From: Candidatus Nitrosopumilus sp.
Lineage (GTDB): Archaea; Thermoproteota; Nitrososphaeria; Nitrososphaerales; Nitrosopumilaceae
Assembly (NCBI GenBank): GCA_028448965.1
Contig: JAONQT010000006.1
Location: forward strand, 1 to 34,147
Direction of reading: 5' to 3'
DNA: 34,147 nucleotides
Numbering within the stretch: position 1 is the first letter of the stretch; the number at the start of each line of letters is the position of its first letter. Both the position numbers and the translations under genes were made by a program. The notes below the pieces were generated by a model, which was given only the letters and a program-made list of their open reading frames with translations, was not told where the DNA came from and made no database searches. This document shows, piece by piece, positions 1-9,457 of the stretch.

Positions 1-867
1 ATTGTAATCTAAATTTTCAGAATGATGTGGTTTAACATATTCCATCCAATTATTTTGTATTTGATTATCAGATGAATCAATAGTGAATGTAATGGCATCT
101 CTATAATGATTTTCTTGTGGATCACCTGCTCTATGAATACATGCTGATGGTCTACCAAAAAACGATGTCCCAGCAAGTCCAGTCATTTTTGTTACAAACA
201 TTGGATCCTCCATTATAGTGGAAGGTAAATGATAATCCAATCTACTCCCAAATCCTTTTTCAATTAGTTCTTTAGTTCTAGAAATAGGTTGAACAGTAAA
301 TGGTCCATCATTTTCACTTACATCAGAAAGATAAACAAAATATTTAATTTGAGAGACAGGATCTAAATCAAAATGCCAAAAATTTGAAAACATTTCATGT
401 TCTTTACGTATATTTTCAGGTACAAAATAATTTCTATGACACTGTATGTGAGAAATTGTAAAATTAGATTTATAATATTTTTGTAAAAAAGACAAAACAT
501 CACTTGTAATTAATTTAGATAGTTCAGGAAAAATTTTGTATGGTTGATTAATCATACGTAAATAGGTCTTATTTTTAAATTGAGAAATAGGTTTAGAATA
601 TTTTTCATCTTCTATTAAATTTTGAAATTTATTTTGAATTTCTTTAATTAAGGAGATATCATAAGAATTATCAAATTTAGAAAATCCATCAGTTACTGTA
701 TGATATAATTGTGGATCAGTATTTTTTACACTTTCATCAAGAGAAGTAAAAATTTTTTGCCTACCACGCATATTTCTCATAAATCCAGTTTTATTACCAT
801 AAAATGTTTTACTTAAACGAGTATCAATTTTATTAAAAAGAATTGAACTTTTAGAATGACGTTTCAT
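1..867 (-). CDS. Phytanoyl-CoA dioxygenase (PhyH)-like 2OG-Fe(II) oxygenase, C-terminus cut by window edge
   Basis: Not in the ORF track because it is open at the window edge. Reading from ATG at 867(-): MKRHSKSSILFNKIDTRLSKTFYGNKTGFMRNMRGRQKIF...FWHFDLDPVSQIKYFVYLSDVSENDGPFTVQPISRTK...GTSFFGRPSACIHRAGDPQ; no stop through position 1. HxD plus distal H and (HR)xG pattern is typical of PhyH-type enzymes. Confidence 0.75.
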   Translation of the reverse strand, partial: MKRHSKSSILFNKIDTRLSKTFYGNKTGFMRNMRGRQKIFTSLDESVKNTDPQLYHTVTDGFSKFDNSYDISLIKEIQNKFQNLIEDEKYSKPISQFKNKTYLRMINQPYKIFPELSKLITSDVLSFLQKYYKSNFTISHIQCHRNYFVPENIRKEHEMFSNFWHFDLDPVSQIKYFVYLSDVSENDGPFTVQPISRTKELIEKGFGSRLDYHLPSTIMEDPMFVTKMTGLAGTSFFGRPSACIHRAGDPQENHYRDAITFTIDSSDNQIQNNWMEYVKPHHSENLDYN

Positions 868-1001
868 ATTTTTGATATTAAAATACAAGATTTAACATTA
901 TCGATTTTTTAATATTGTATTCACAATAAGAAAAAATTATGACTAGATAAGGTATTTAGAAATTACAATCTTTTTTTATATGTAATAAATTACTAAAAAT
1001 A

Positions 1002-1391
1002 ATGGGTCAAAGCTGGGTAAGAGAAAGATGGTGGGAATTTAGAACAGGTCATAGTACATATTTAATTTTTATGTTAACATTTGTAAATTTTGTTTTAATT
1101 TCATACAGGTTATTAATTGAAAAAGTACCAGCATTCCAACAATTAATTCCAGAATTATGGATTTTTGCGTTATTATTTCTTGGATTGTACATTCCAACTG
1201 CAATTATAATTGGTTACTGGCATAGACGCACACAGCTCAAAGTAGAAAATACAATCACAATGCAACAGAATCCATTTTATGCAAAATTATTTCGTATGCT
1301 AATAGATGTTGAATTAGGAAATTTAACAAAAGAGGAAATTGAAAAGTATAGATCTTTTTTAATTGATATTGAGAAAAAAATGGATTACTAA
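1002..1391 (+). CDS. Small membrane protein of unknown function, two predicted TM segments (paralog A)
   Basis: Intact 129 aa ORF; two hydrophobic segments; strong similarity to the next ORF. Confidence 0.8.
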   Translation: MGQSWVRERWWEFRTGHSTYLIFMLTFVNFVLISYRLLIEKVPAFQQLIPELWIFALLFLGLYIPTAIIIGYWHRRTQLKVENTITMQQNPFYAKLFRMLIDVELGNLTKEEIEKYRSFLIDIEKKMDY

Positions 1392-1789
1392 TGAAGTTAA
1401 ATAAAAAATGGATTAGGACTAGATGGTTGGAAGAAAGATTTGGTCATGCATATTACTTGATGTTTGCATTAACTTTAGTTAATTTTATTTTAATTTCATA
1501 TAGATATTTTATTGAACAAGATCCAAAATTACAAGAAATAATACCAAATTTATCAATATTTACAATAATTTTAGTAATTTTTTATATTCCAACATCAATT
1601 ATAATTGGTTACTGGCATAGAAAAACACAATTAAGTACTGAAAACACAATTAAACGATTAGAAGATCCATTACTGGCTCATATTTGTAGAATTATTTTAG
1701 ATACAAGAATAGGAAATGTATCTAAAAAAGAAATTAATGAATTAAAAGAATTATTATTAAAAATTGATGATGAAAAAAATGAGGAATGA
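1391..1789 (+). CDS. Small membrane protein of unknown function, two predicted TM segments (paralog B)
   Basis: Intact 132 aa ORF; TAATG stop/start overlap with the upstream paralog; shared W(V/I)RxRWxExRxGH...YL...VNFxLISYR...YIPTxIIIGYWHRxTQL. Confidence 0.8.
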   Translation: MKLNKKWIRTRWLEERFGHAYYLMFALTLVNFILISYRYFIEQDPKLQEIIPNLSIFTIILVIFYIPTSIIIGYWHRKTQLSTENTIKRLEDPLLAHICRIILDTRIGNVSKKEINELKELLLKIDDEKNEE

Positions 1790-1844
1790 ATATTAAATTT
1801 TTGTATATAGATTAATTAAATTATAAGTAAAAATTCTAAAAATC

Positions 1845-2909
1845 ATGAAAGGAATAATTTTACACGGAGGTCATGGTACACGCTTACGTCCTTTAACACA
1901 TACAGGTCCAAAACAACTACTTCCAATTGCAAACAAACCAATGTCTCAATATTGTGTAGAAACTTTAGTTAATGCTGGAATTATAGACATTGCATTCATA
2001 ATTGGTGGGATAGGATCAGATAAAGTTAAAGATCATTATGGAAATGGTGAAGAATTTGGTGCCAAATTTACATATATTAAACAAGATTCTCCTAAGGGTA
2101 TAGCACATGCAATTTCATTATGTGAAGATTTTGTAAATGATGAAAAATTTGTAGTATTTTTAGGAGATAATATCATTCAACGTAAAATTAATGAATATGT
2201 TTTAGATTTCAAAAAATCTAATGCATCTGCTTCTCTTTTATTATGCGAAGTTGATAATCCCTCACAATTTGGAATTGCGGAAATAGAAAATAATAAAATA
2301 ATTAAAATTACTGAAAAACCAAAAAATCCTTCAACCAATCTTGCAGTTACAGGAATTTATTTTTTAACTCCATATATTTTTGAAGTAATAGAAAAATTAA
2401 AACCATCTTGGAGAGATGAATTAGAAATTGCTGATGCATTACAAATATTAGTTGAAGAAGAAAAAGAAATTATTTATGGAATGATAACGGATTTTTGGAA
2501 AGATACTGGTACACCAAACGATATCATTGAAGCTAATAAAATAATTTTAGAAAATATGCCCGAATCATTCCAAGGTATAAAAGAAGAAAATGTAATAATC
2601 AAAGGGAAAATAATAGTTGGTAAAGGTACAACTATTAAAAATGGAGTAAAAATTTTAGGACCGACAATAATTGGAAAAAATTGTATTATTGAAGGCAACA
2701 CAACAATTGGAGGAAATACAAGTATTGGTGGAAATTCTCATCTTGATGGCTGCAACATATCAGATTCAATTATCATGTCGAATTGTACAATTAAAGGTAA
2801 ATTAAATATTCAAAATAGCATAATTGCATCTAATTCAAAAATAACTAAAGAAGAAAATGAAAACTTGAAAAAATTCCTGTTAGGTGAAGGAACACAAATA
2901 TCATTGTAA
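1845..2909 (+). CDS. Sugar-1-phosphate nucleotidyltransferase (RmlA/glucose-1-phosphate thymidylyltransferase-like, with left-handed beta-helix C-terminus)
   Basis: N-terminal GGHGTRLRPLTHTGPKQLLPIANKP; GDNI motif; C-terminal hexapeptide-like repeats (IIGKNCIIEGNTTIGGNTSIGG). Confidence 0.9.
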   Translation: MKGIILHGGHGTRLRPLTHTGPKQLLPIANKPMSQYCVETLVNAGIIDIAFIIGGIGSDKVKDHYGNGEEFGAKFTYIKQDSPKGIAHAISLCEDFVNDEKFVVFLGDNIIQRKINEYVLDFKKSNASASLLLCEVDNPSQFGIAEIENNKIIKITEKPKNPSTNLAVTGIYFLTPYIFEVIEKLKPSWRDELEIADALQILVEEEKEIIYGMITDFWKDTGTPNDIIEANKIILENMPESFQGIKEENVIIKGKIIVGKGTTIKNGVKILGPTIIGKNCIIEGNTTIGGNTSIGGNSHLDGCNISDSIIMSNCTIKGKLNIQNSIIASNSKITKEENENLKKFLLGEGTQISL

Positions 2910-3008
2910 GTTAATCAATCTAACCCATAATTACACGCCTAAAACGTATTAATTCTTAGTTAAGAAGATAAATCAGTTAAAAGATACTGAATTAGAGGCA
3001 GAATAGAT

Positions 3009-3839
3009 TTGAATCTACTGGGAATTGATTTTGAAGATTGGTATCATCCAGAATTAGTGAAACCTTTTGTATCTCAAGAAGACAGAAAACCTGCAATGTT
3101 CAAAGGTCTTGATAAGATTTTAGAACTTTTAAGAAAAAATGATTCACAAGCTACTTTTTTTACAGTTGGAGAACTTTTAAAATCCAATCCCGAAATACTT
3201 GACAAAATTATATCTGAAGGACATGAAATTGGTTTTCACACTATGAACCATACAAGATTGGATTCATTAAATTATGAATTAGAATTTAGAAAAGAATTAA
3301 AAGAATTTGAAAAACTTACTGATGGAAAATCAATTGGATTTAGAGCTCCTACTTTTTCATTAAATAAAAAAAGTTCTTGGGTAATTGATGAATTAATAAA
3401 AAATCGATACAAATATGATAGTAGTGTTATGCCTGCAAAGAGTAGCATGTATGGAATACCTAATGCACAAAAATCACCGTATCGGATAACCAGTTCAAAT
3501 ATAGAAAAAGATGACCCAAGTGGCACACTGATAGAATTTCCTTTAATGGTAACAAAATTTTTGGGAAAAACAATACCTGCTGCTGGTGGTTTTTATCTAA
3601 GATTTTTGCCATTAAAAATAATAAAAAATGCAATTAGATCATATCAAAAAATCAATACACCATCAACATTGTATATACATTCATGGGAATTAACTCCAGA
3701 ATATTTTCCTAAAATCAAATTACCAATAAAAAATCAATTTATTACATTTCATAAAATAGAAAAAACATTTTCAAAAATGAATGAATTGTTAAAAGAATTT
3801 GAATTTACATCATTTGAAACATATTATAAAAAAATATGA
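3009..3839 (+). CDS. Polysaccharide deacetylase family protein (TTG start)
   Basis: GIDFEDWYHPE, TFFTVGELLKSNPEI, EGHEIGFHTMNHTRLDSL, GFRAPTFS motifs of the NodB/PDA family. Confidence 0.88.
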   Translation: MNLLGIDFEDWYHPELVKPFVSQEDRKPAMFKGLDKILELLRKNDSQATFFTVGELLKSNPEILDKIISEGHEIGFHTMNHTRLDSLNYELEFRKELKEFEKLTDGKSIGFRAPTFSLNKKSSWVIDELIKNRYKYDSSVMPAKSSMYGIPNAQKSPYRITSSNIEKDDPSGTLIEFPLMVTKFLGKTIPAAGGFYLRFLPLKIIKNAIRSYQKINTPSTLYIHSWELTPEYFPKIKLPIKNQFITFHKIEKTFSKMNELLKEFEFTSFETYYKKI

Positions 3840-3908
3840 ATCAACTATTATTAAAAAAATTTAAAAAGTGTTAATATATCCAATTCCATCTAGAAAATTA
3901 TTACAATT

Positions 3909-5429
3909 ATGGAAAAATTAAAAACTAAAAATGAAGAGAAAAATATTCTAGTATGGTTAGATTTTGATGCTTATTCATACCTAAATTTTGGAATTATTAA
4001 TGCATTATCAAAACTAAATAATTTTAATTTCTTTGGAATCGTTACAACCAAACAGGATATTAGCTTTTTTGAAAAACAACAATTAATTCCCTTCAAAAAA
4101 ATCATGTATTATCCTGATTGTTACATAAATAAATCATCATTTAATATAGACAAATTAAAAGAATTTGAAAAGAAATATCAATTAAATATTTGGTCAGACA
4201 TTTTTACAGAAAGAAGTTTTTATAAATATTGGACAGATTTTTATAAATTTTCACGAGAAGAAATATTATCAATTACCCAGAATTCATTTTTATTTTTTAT
4301 AGAAATTCTAGAAAAAATTAAACCGAGTTTAATTTTAATGCAACATCCTGGAGAAAATATTTCAAATTTACTATTATACAAATTAGCAAAAAAAATGGGA
4401 ATTAAAGTATTATTTCCAAATCCATTATACATTCACAATAAAATTTTAATATCTGATAACATAGAAAGTAATGAAATTTTAGATGAGTATTATAAATTAA
4501 TTAAAAATTTTAAAAATGATGACCAAATATTTGATGAAAATTATATTAAAAAAAATAATTTAAGAGAGACTGTAAATATTCAATCTAGTTATAACTATGG
4601 AACTAGAAGTTTTTCACAAAAATTCCATTATTATATTAAGAGAATATCACAAAATTCAGAATCAATTTACAAAAATATGGGAAAAACAAAATATAATATG
4701 TTAAAATATAAAATTCAAACTTATTTTAAAGTAAAAAATAGAGCAAAATTCCTTAATGAAAATTCAATTAAAAAAATTAATGATGAAAAATTTTTTTATT
4801 TTCCACTCCAAAGTGAACCAGAATCAAAAATTTTAACATCATCACCATTTTATACTAATCAAATTGCATTAATTGAAAATATAGCAAAATCTATTCCAAT
4901 TAATTATGTACTATATGTCAAAGAGCATCCAATACAGAAAGTAAAATTATGGAGATCAGTAGAAGATTATAAAAAAATTATATCAATTCCAAATGTTAAA
5001 CTTGTTGATCCAAATGTTGATGCTCAAAAATTAATTTCTAAAAGTTCAGGCATCATATCAATTTCAGGGGCAACTGGATTTGAAGCACTATTTTATGGAA
5101 AACCAGTCATAATTTTTGCAGATGAATATTATGAAGGACTATCTTCAGTAACTAAAGTAAAAACTTTTTCAGAATTACATGATAAAATTAAAAAAACATT
5201 TTCTAATTCAGAAATCAATAATAGAGAATTAAATGTATTAATGAAATCATTAGAAATTCATTCAATTTCAATTCCATATTTTTCAATAATTGATGATGGA
5301 ATTATTTTATCATCAATTCAACGATATGGGGAAAATCCAATATTGACAATAATGAATTTTAAAAAATTTTATGAATTTCATAAAAAATCATTTAAATCAA
5401 TAGCTGAAGCAATATATTCCAAAATATAG
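3909..5429 (+). CDS. Capsular polysaccharide biosynthesis / surface carbohydrate glycosyltransferase-like protein
   Basis: 506 aa ORF with KEHP...W and GATGFEALFYGKPVIIFADEYYE, typical of KpsS/LipB-like proteins. Confidence 0.6.
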   Translation: MEKLKTKNEEKNILVWLDFDAYSYLNFGIINALSKLNNFNFFGIVTTKQDISFFEKQQLIPFKKIMYYPDCYINKSSFNIDKLKEFEKKYQLNIWSDIFTERSFYKYWTDFYKFSREEILSITQNSFLFFIEILEKIKPSLILMQHPGENISNLLLYKLAKKMGIKVLFPNPLYIHNKILISDNIESNEILDEYYKLIKNFKNDDQIFDENYIKKNNLRETVNIQSSYNYGTRSFSQKFHYYIKRISQNSESIYKNMGKTKYNMLKYKIQTYFKVKNRAKFLNENSIKKINDEKFFYFPLQSEPESKILTSSPFYTNQIALIENIAKSIPINYVLYVKEHPIQKVKLWRSVEDYKKIISIPNVKLVDPNVDAQKLISKSSGIISISGATGFEALFYGKPVIIFADEYYEGLSSVTKVKTFSELHDKIKKTFSNSEINNRELNVLMKSLEIHSISIPYFSIIDDGIILSSIQRYGENPILTIMNFKKFYEFHKKSFKSIAEAIYSKI

Positions 5430-5475
5430 AATTTATTTAAAATGATTTATAATGAAATTGATTCAATTAAAAAAA

Positions 5476-6480
5476 TTAAAAATTACCTGCATCCCATGGC
5501 AAATATTTACCATTTAATCTTTGTTCCCATCTATGAATATCTTCATCGACCATAAGTTTTACTAAGTCAGTAAATTTTGTTTTAGGTTTCCAACCTAATT
5601 TCTTTTTTGCTTTAGAGTAATCACCTTGAAGGTGATTAACATCAAAAGGCCTAAGATTTTTTTTATTAGTTTTTAAACATTTAATTGAAATATTTGCAAT
5701 CTTACATGCTTCTTCAACAAATTCTTTAACAGAATGTGATTCATTTGTAGCCATAACATAGTCATCAGAATTTTTAACTTGTAATGATTTCCAAATTCCT
5801 TCAACATATTCTGGAGCATAACCCCAATCCCTTTTTGCCAATAAATTACCTAATTCCAATTTTTTAGAAATTCCAAGTGAAATTTTTGCAACTTGATTAG
5901 AAATTTTTCGAGTAACAAATTCTAAACCTCGTAAAGGTGATTCGTGATTAAATAGAATCCCATTTACTGCAAAAATACCATATGCTTCTCGATAAAGTTT
6001 TGTTTGCCAATAGGCATATAATTTTGAAATTGCATACGGACTTGAAGGCATAAATGGAGTTGATTCATTTTGGACAAGAGATTTACCAGATCCAAACATT
6101 TCACTTGATGATGCTTGATAAAATTTAATTTTTTTATTAAATTTCAAAATTTGATCTAAAATTCTAACGGTACCAAGACCTGTCACATCACTAGTGTAAA
6201 GTGGCTGATCAAATGATGCTGCAACAAAACTTTGAGCAGCTAAATGATAAATTTCTGTTGGATTTGAAATTTCTAATGCACGATATAATGAAGTCGAATC
6301 TAATATATCTGCAGAAATTAATTTAATTTTATCAGAAATATTGAGGTAATGCAATCTCCAAAAATTTCCTGAAGATTGTCTTCTATAAGTACCAAAAACA
6401 GTATATCCCTTTTTTAGTAAAAATTGTGCAAGATATGCACCATCCTGACCTGTAATGCCAGTAATCAGTACTCTTTTCAT
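5476..6480 (-). CDS. gmd: GDP-mannose 4,6-dehydratase
   Basis: ITGITGQDGAYLAQFLLKKGYTVFGTYRRQSS; YHLAAQSFVAASFDQP; SSSEMFG; SPYAISKLYAYWQTKLYREAYG; NHESPLRG. Confidence 0.93.
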   Translation of the reverse strand: MKRVLITGITGQDGAYLAQFLLKKGYTVFGTYRRQSSGNFWRLHYLNISDKIKLISADILDSTSLYRALEISNPTEIYHLAAQSFVAASFDQPLYTSDVTGLGTVRILDQILKFNKKIKFYQASSSEMFGSGKSLVQNESTPFMPSSPYAISKLYAYWQTKLYREAYGIFAVNGILFNHESPLRGLEFVTRKISNQVAKISLGISKKLELGNLLAKRDWGYAPEYVEGIWKSLQVKNSDDYVMATNESHSVKEFVEEACKIANISIKCLKTNKKNLRPFDVNHLQGDYSKAKKKLGWKPKTKFTDLVKLMVDEDIHRWEQRLNGKYLPWDAGNF

Positions 6481-6572
6481 AATATTTTACCTTGTATTTA
6501 CTTTTTAAGGCTATATAATAAATTAATTAAAAGAGAAATTGAAATAATCCAATAAATAAGTAAAATAAGATT

Positions 6573-7466
6573 TTGAAAAAAATACTCATAACTGGTGCTA
6601 CAGGATTTATTGGAACTAATCTAATACCGCAATTAATTAAAAATCATAAAATTGTAGGAATATCAAAAAATAAAATAAAGTCTTCAAAAAATTTTAGTTC
6701 CTCTAGTGTAGATATTACAAATAAAAATTTAAAAATCAAAAATAAATTTACAGATATTATTCATATGGCAGCATATAGTGATGTCACTTATTGTAATCTC
6801 AATCCAACAAAATGTTATGAATTAAACGTAAAATCTACTCAAAAAATGTTAGAAATTGCAAGGAAAAAGGATTCTAATTTTATTTTCTTAAGTTCAAGTC
6901 ATGTATATGGTAATCCAATTAAACAACCCATTGCAGAAGATTCTTTATACAATCCATCAACACATTATGCTTCAAGTAAAAGAATGAGTGAAATACTATG
7001 TGAAACATATGCAAAAACTTATGGTTTAGATATACAAATTGCAAGACTCTTTTCGGTATATGGTCCTAAAAGTCCAAAATCAAATCTAATTTTTAATATT
7101 ATGAATCAAATAATTAATAATTCAAGAATAATTTTAGGAAATACATACCCAAAAAGAGATTTTATTTTTATTAGTGATGTAATTATGGGTTTAATAAAAA
7201 TTTTAAATTCAAAAAAGAAAGGATTTCAAGTTTATAATCTTGCAAGTGGTAAAAGTACGTCTGTAGAAAATATAGTAAAAAATTGTTTAACTATATCAAA
7301 TAAAAAATTAAAAATAGTCTCATCAAAAGAAAAAAGAAGAGAAAATGAAATAATGAATATACAAGCTAATGTTTCTAAAATGAAAAAAGAATTTAATTGG
7401 AAAACAGAAATTTCATTAAAAAAAGGACTAGAAATTACATATAATCATTATATTTCAAAAATATAA
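6573..7466 (+). CDS. NAD-dependent epimerase/dehydratase (extended SDR; TTG start)
   Basis: ITGATGFIGTNL, SSSHVYG, YASSKRMSE (YxxxK), RLFSVYGP, RDFIFISDV. Confidence 0.88.
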   Translation: MKKILITGATGFIGTNLIPQLIKNHKIVGISKNKIKSSKNFSSSSVDITNKNLKIKNKFTDIIHMAAYSDVTYCNLNPTKCYELNVKSTQKMLEIARKKDSNFIFLSSSHVYGNPIKQPIAEDSLYNPSTHYASSKRMSEILCETYAKTYGLDIQIARLFSVYGPKSPKSNLIFNIMNQIINNSRIILGNTYPKRDFIFISDVIMGLIKILNSKKKGFQVYNLASGKSTSVENIVKNCLTISNKKLKIVSSKEKRRENEIMNIQANVSKMKKEFNWKTEISLKKGLEITYNHYISKI

Positions 7467-7503
7467 ATAAAAAAATAAACATAGTATAAAATAAATAATT
7501 TAA

Positions 7504-8340
7504 TTAAATTTCAATCATTTTTTTAGAACTTAAAGGATGACCTATATGTACACCATTAATTTTTTCACCATATTTTGGAGATCTGTACAAATCTTCAATA
7601 TCTTTAACTTTAAAATTTTTTATAAGCTCACTTTTACAAAAAAAAGCATTCACTCCATTACTGTCACAACCCAATAAAGTATAATTTTTTTCTAGACTAA
7701 GATTTTTTAACGCTAATAAGCTTGCTCCAAAATAATTTGTGCCATCCCATTGAGCATCAGAATCATAAGGTACTACTTTGCTTTGAGTAGGAGGTATAGA
7801 TGAATTAAATTCAATGACTAATACACGTGGATGAAATTTACTAATTGCTTTCCATACCCAAAAATCATTGTAATCAATATCTATAGATAATAAATCAAAA
7901 TATTCAGGAACTTGATATTTTTGAAGTAAATTTTCAATGTTTTCAGCAGTAATTCGTTCATTTTTAATATCTAGTTTATAATGTCTCGAACGTTCTTTAC
8001 GTTTAATTATTTTTTTAGAAAATTTAACATATTTTTTAATATTTTCACTAATTCCAATATTTTTATTCGACCAAGCTTTTTTCAATACTCCTTTCCATTG
8101 AATATCTTGATCTGCACCATAATCCATCATTAATCCAGTCCAACCTTTTTTTTCTAAAAGATTAACAGTATTACATTCAAATCCATTTCCTACTCCAAAT
8201 TCAACAGAAAATTTGTTAGTTGTTCCAATTTTAGAAAAAATATATTCTAAAATTCCATCTTCACCATTTTGAGAGTAAATTTTTTTTTCATGTAAATTAA
8301 TATCAAATATTTCTGAGTTCATTTTATTATCACAATTCAT
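7504..8340 (-). CDS. FkbM-like / uncharacterized SAM-methyltransferase-fold protein
   Basis: YSQNGEDGILEYIFSKIG...SVEFGVGNGFECNTVNLLEKKGWTGLMMDYG; DLLSIDIDYNDFWVW. Confidence 0.55.
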   Translation of the reverse strand: MNCDNKMNSEIFDINLHEKKIYSQNGEDGILEYIFSKIGTTNKFSVEFGVGNGFECNTVNLLEKKGWTGLMMDYGADQDIQWKGVLKKAWSNKNIGISENIKKYVKFSKKIIKRKERSRHYKLDIKNERITAENIENLLQKYQVPEYFDLLSIDIDYNDFWVWKAISKFHPRVLVIEFNSSIPPTQSKVVPYDSDAQWDGTNYFGASLLALKNLSLEKNYTLLGCDSNGVNAFFCKSELIKNFKVKDIEDLYRSPKYGEKINGVHIGHPLSSKKMIEI

Positions 8341-8377
8341 TATTTAGTATATTTTAACATATCATAAAAATTAGACA

Positions 8378-9355
8378 TTATATTAATTCATTATAAATTT
8401 TGATCACTTTTTTAATTTCAATATTTGCATTATAGTTTTTTAAAATTTCATTTTTTAATTTTTTACCTAGATCATTTCTAACATCTTCATTTTTTAAATA
8501 ATCAATTTGATTTGCTAAATCTTCATTTGTTTTTCCAAGACACACATAATCATTTTGAAAATCAAGATTTCCTATAGGTGTTGTAACTATTGGCATTTGA
8601 CAAGCTGCTGCTTCAATAAATTTCGTTTTTGAACCTAAATAACAAGCAAATTCTGGATAAGGAGCTAATAAAACACTGCATGTTGTTAAAGTATCAATAT
8701 AATTATCTACTTGGCCAGTGAATGTTGTATTTTTAAATTGTAATGCATCAAAAAATATTTTATCAGTTGGACCAATAAAAACAAATTCAATATCTGGAAA
8801 TTTTTGAACAATAAATTGAATCATATCAAAACCATAATAATTTAATTTTCCAGGTAAAAATGGACCCACTAAAGCAATTTTTAATTTTTTACATTGAGTT
8901 GGAATATAATTTTCTGGAAAAACGGCATTTCGAACTAAAGTTGCATTTTGAATATTTTTTACTTTATCAAGAATATTTTCTCCAGCACAAATAATATGTT
9001 GAGAATTTTTAAAAATTTTAGTTTCTAATTTTTTGTAGTGGTATGATTTAGCTAAAAAAGCCCATCTACGCCAAGAAGAATAAGAATAACCATTTACCAT
9101 ATGTGAAGAAAATACAAATTCAAGTCCATGTGCATCAACAATATATCGATGTTTTTTTAATAATCTACCACTCAATTGTTGAGCATGAATTAAATTATTT
9201 GATAAATGAGAAACTTTTTCTTCATTAAATTCATCAATTAATTCAACATTCTCAAAACCATTTTTTTTAAGAGCATTAAGTTCCCATTCAGCCCTATTTC
9301 CGCTAGCATCAAAACCATCAATTTTTCTTTCAGTAATCATTGAAACTTTGTTCAT
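8378..9355 (-). CDS. Glycosyltransferase (GT4/GT-B-like)
   Basis: GPFLPGKLNYYGFDMIQ; VLLAPYPEFACYLGSKTKFIEAAACQMPIVTTPIGN. Confidence 0.75.
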   Translation of the reverse strand: MNKVSMITERKIDGFDASGNRAEWELNALKKNGFENVELIDEFNEEKVSHLSNNLIHAQQLSGRLLKKHRYIVDAHGLEFVFSSHMVNGYSYSSWRRWAFLAKSYHYKKLETKIFKNSQHIICAGENILDKVKNIQNATLVRNAVFPENYIPTQCKKLKIALVGPFLPGKLNYYGFDMIQFIVQKFPDIEFVFIGPTDKIFFDALQFKNTTFTGQVDNYIDTLTTCSVLLAPYPEFACYLGSKTKFIEAAACQMPIVTTPIGNLDFQNDYVCLGKTNEDLANQIDYLKNEDVRNDLGKKLKNEILKNYNANIEIKKVIKIYNELI

Positions 9356-9457
9356 TTTTGTATATCATCAGAATAATGATTAAAACCTTCTTCTTAATGA
9401 TAGGAATATGAATATCATGCTATGGAATTATAAAATTTATTAATATGAAAAAAATTT

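Noticed and set aside
2474-2701. 75 aa minus-strand ORF
   Set aside because: Antisense to the clear nucleotidyltransferase CDS; low-complexity hydrophobic translation typical of antisense AT-rich frames.
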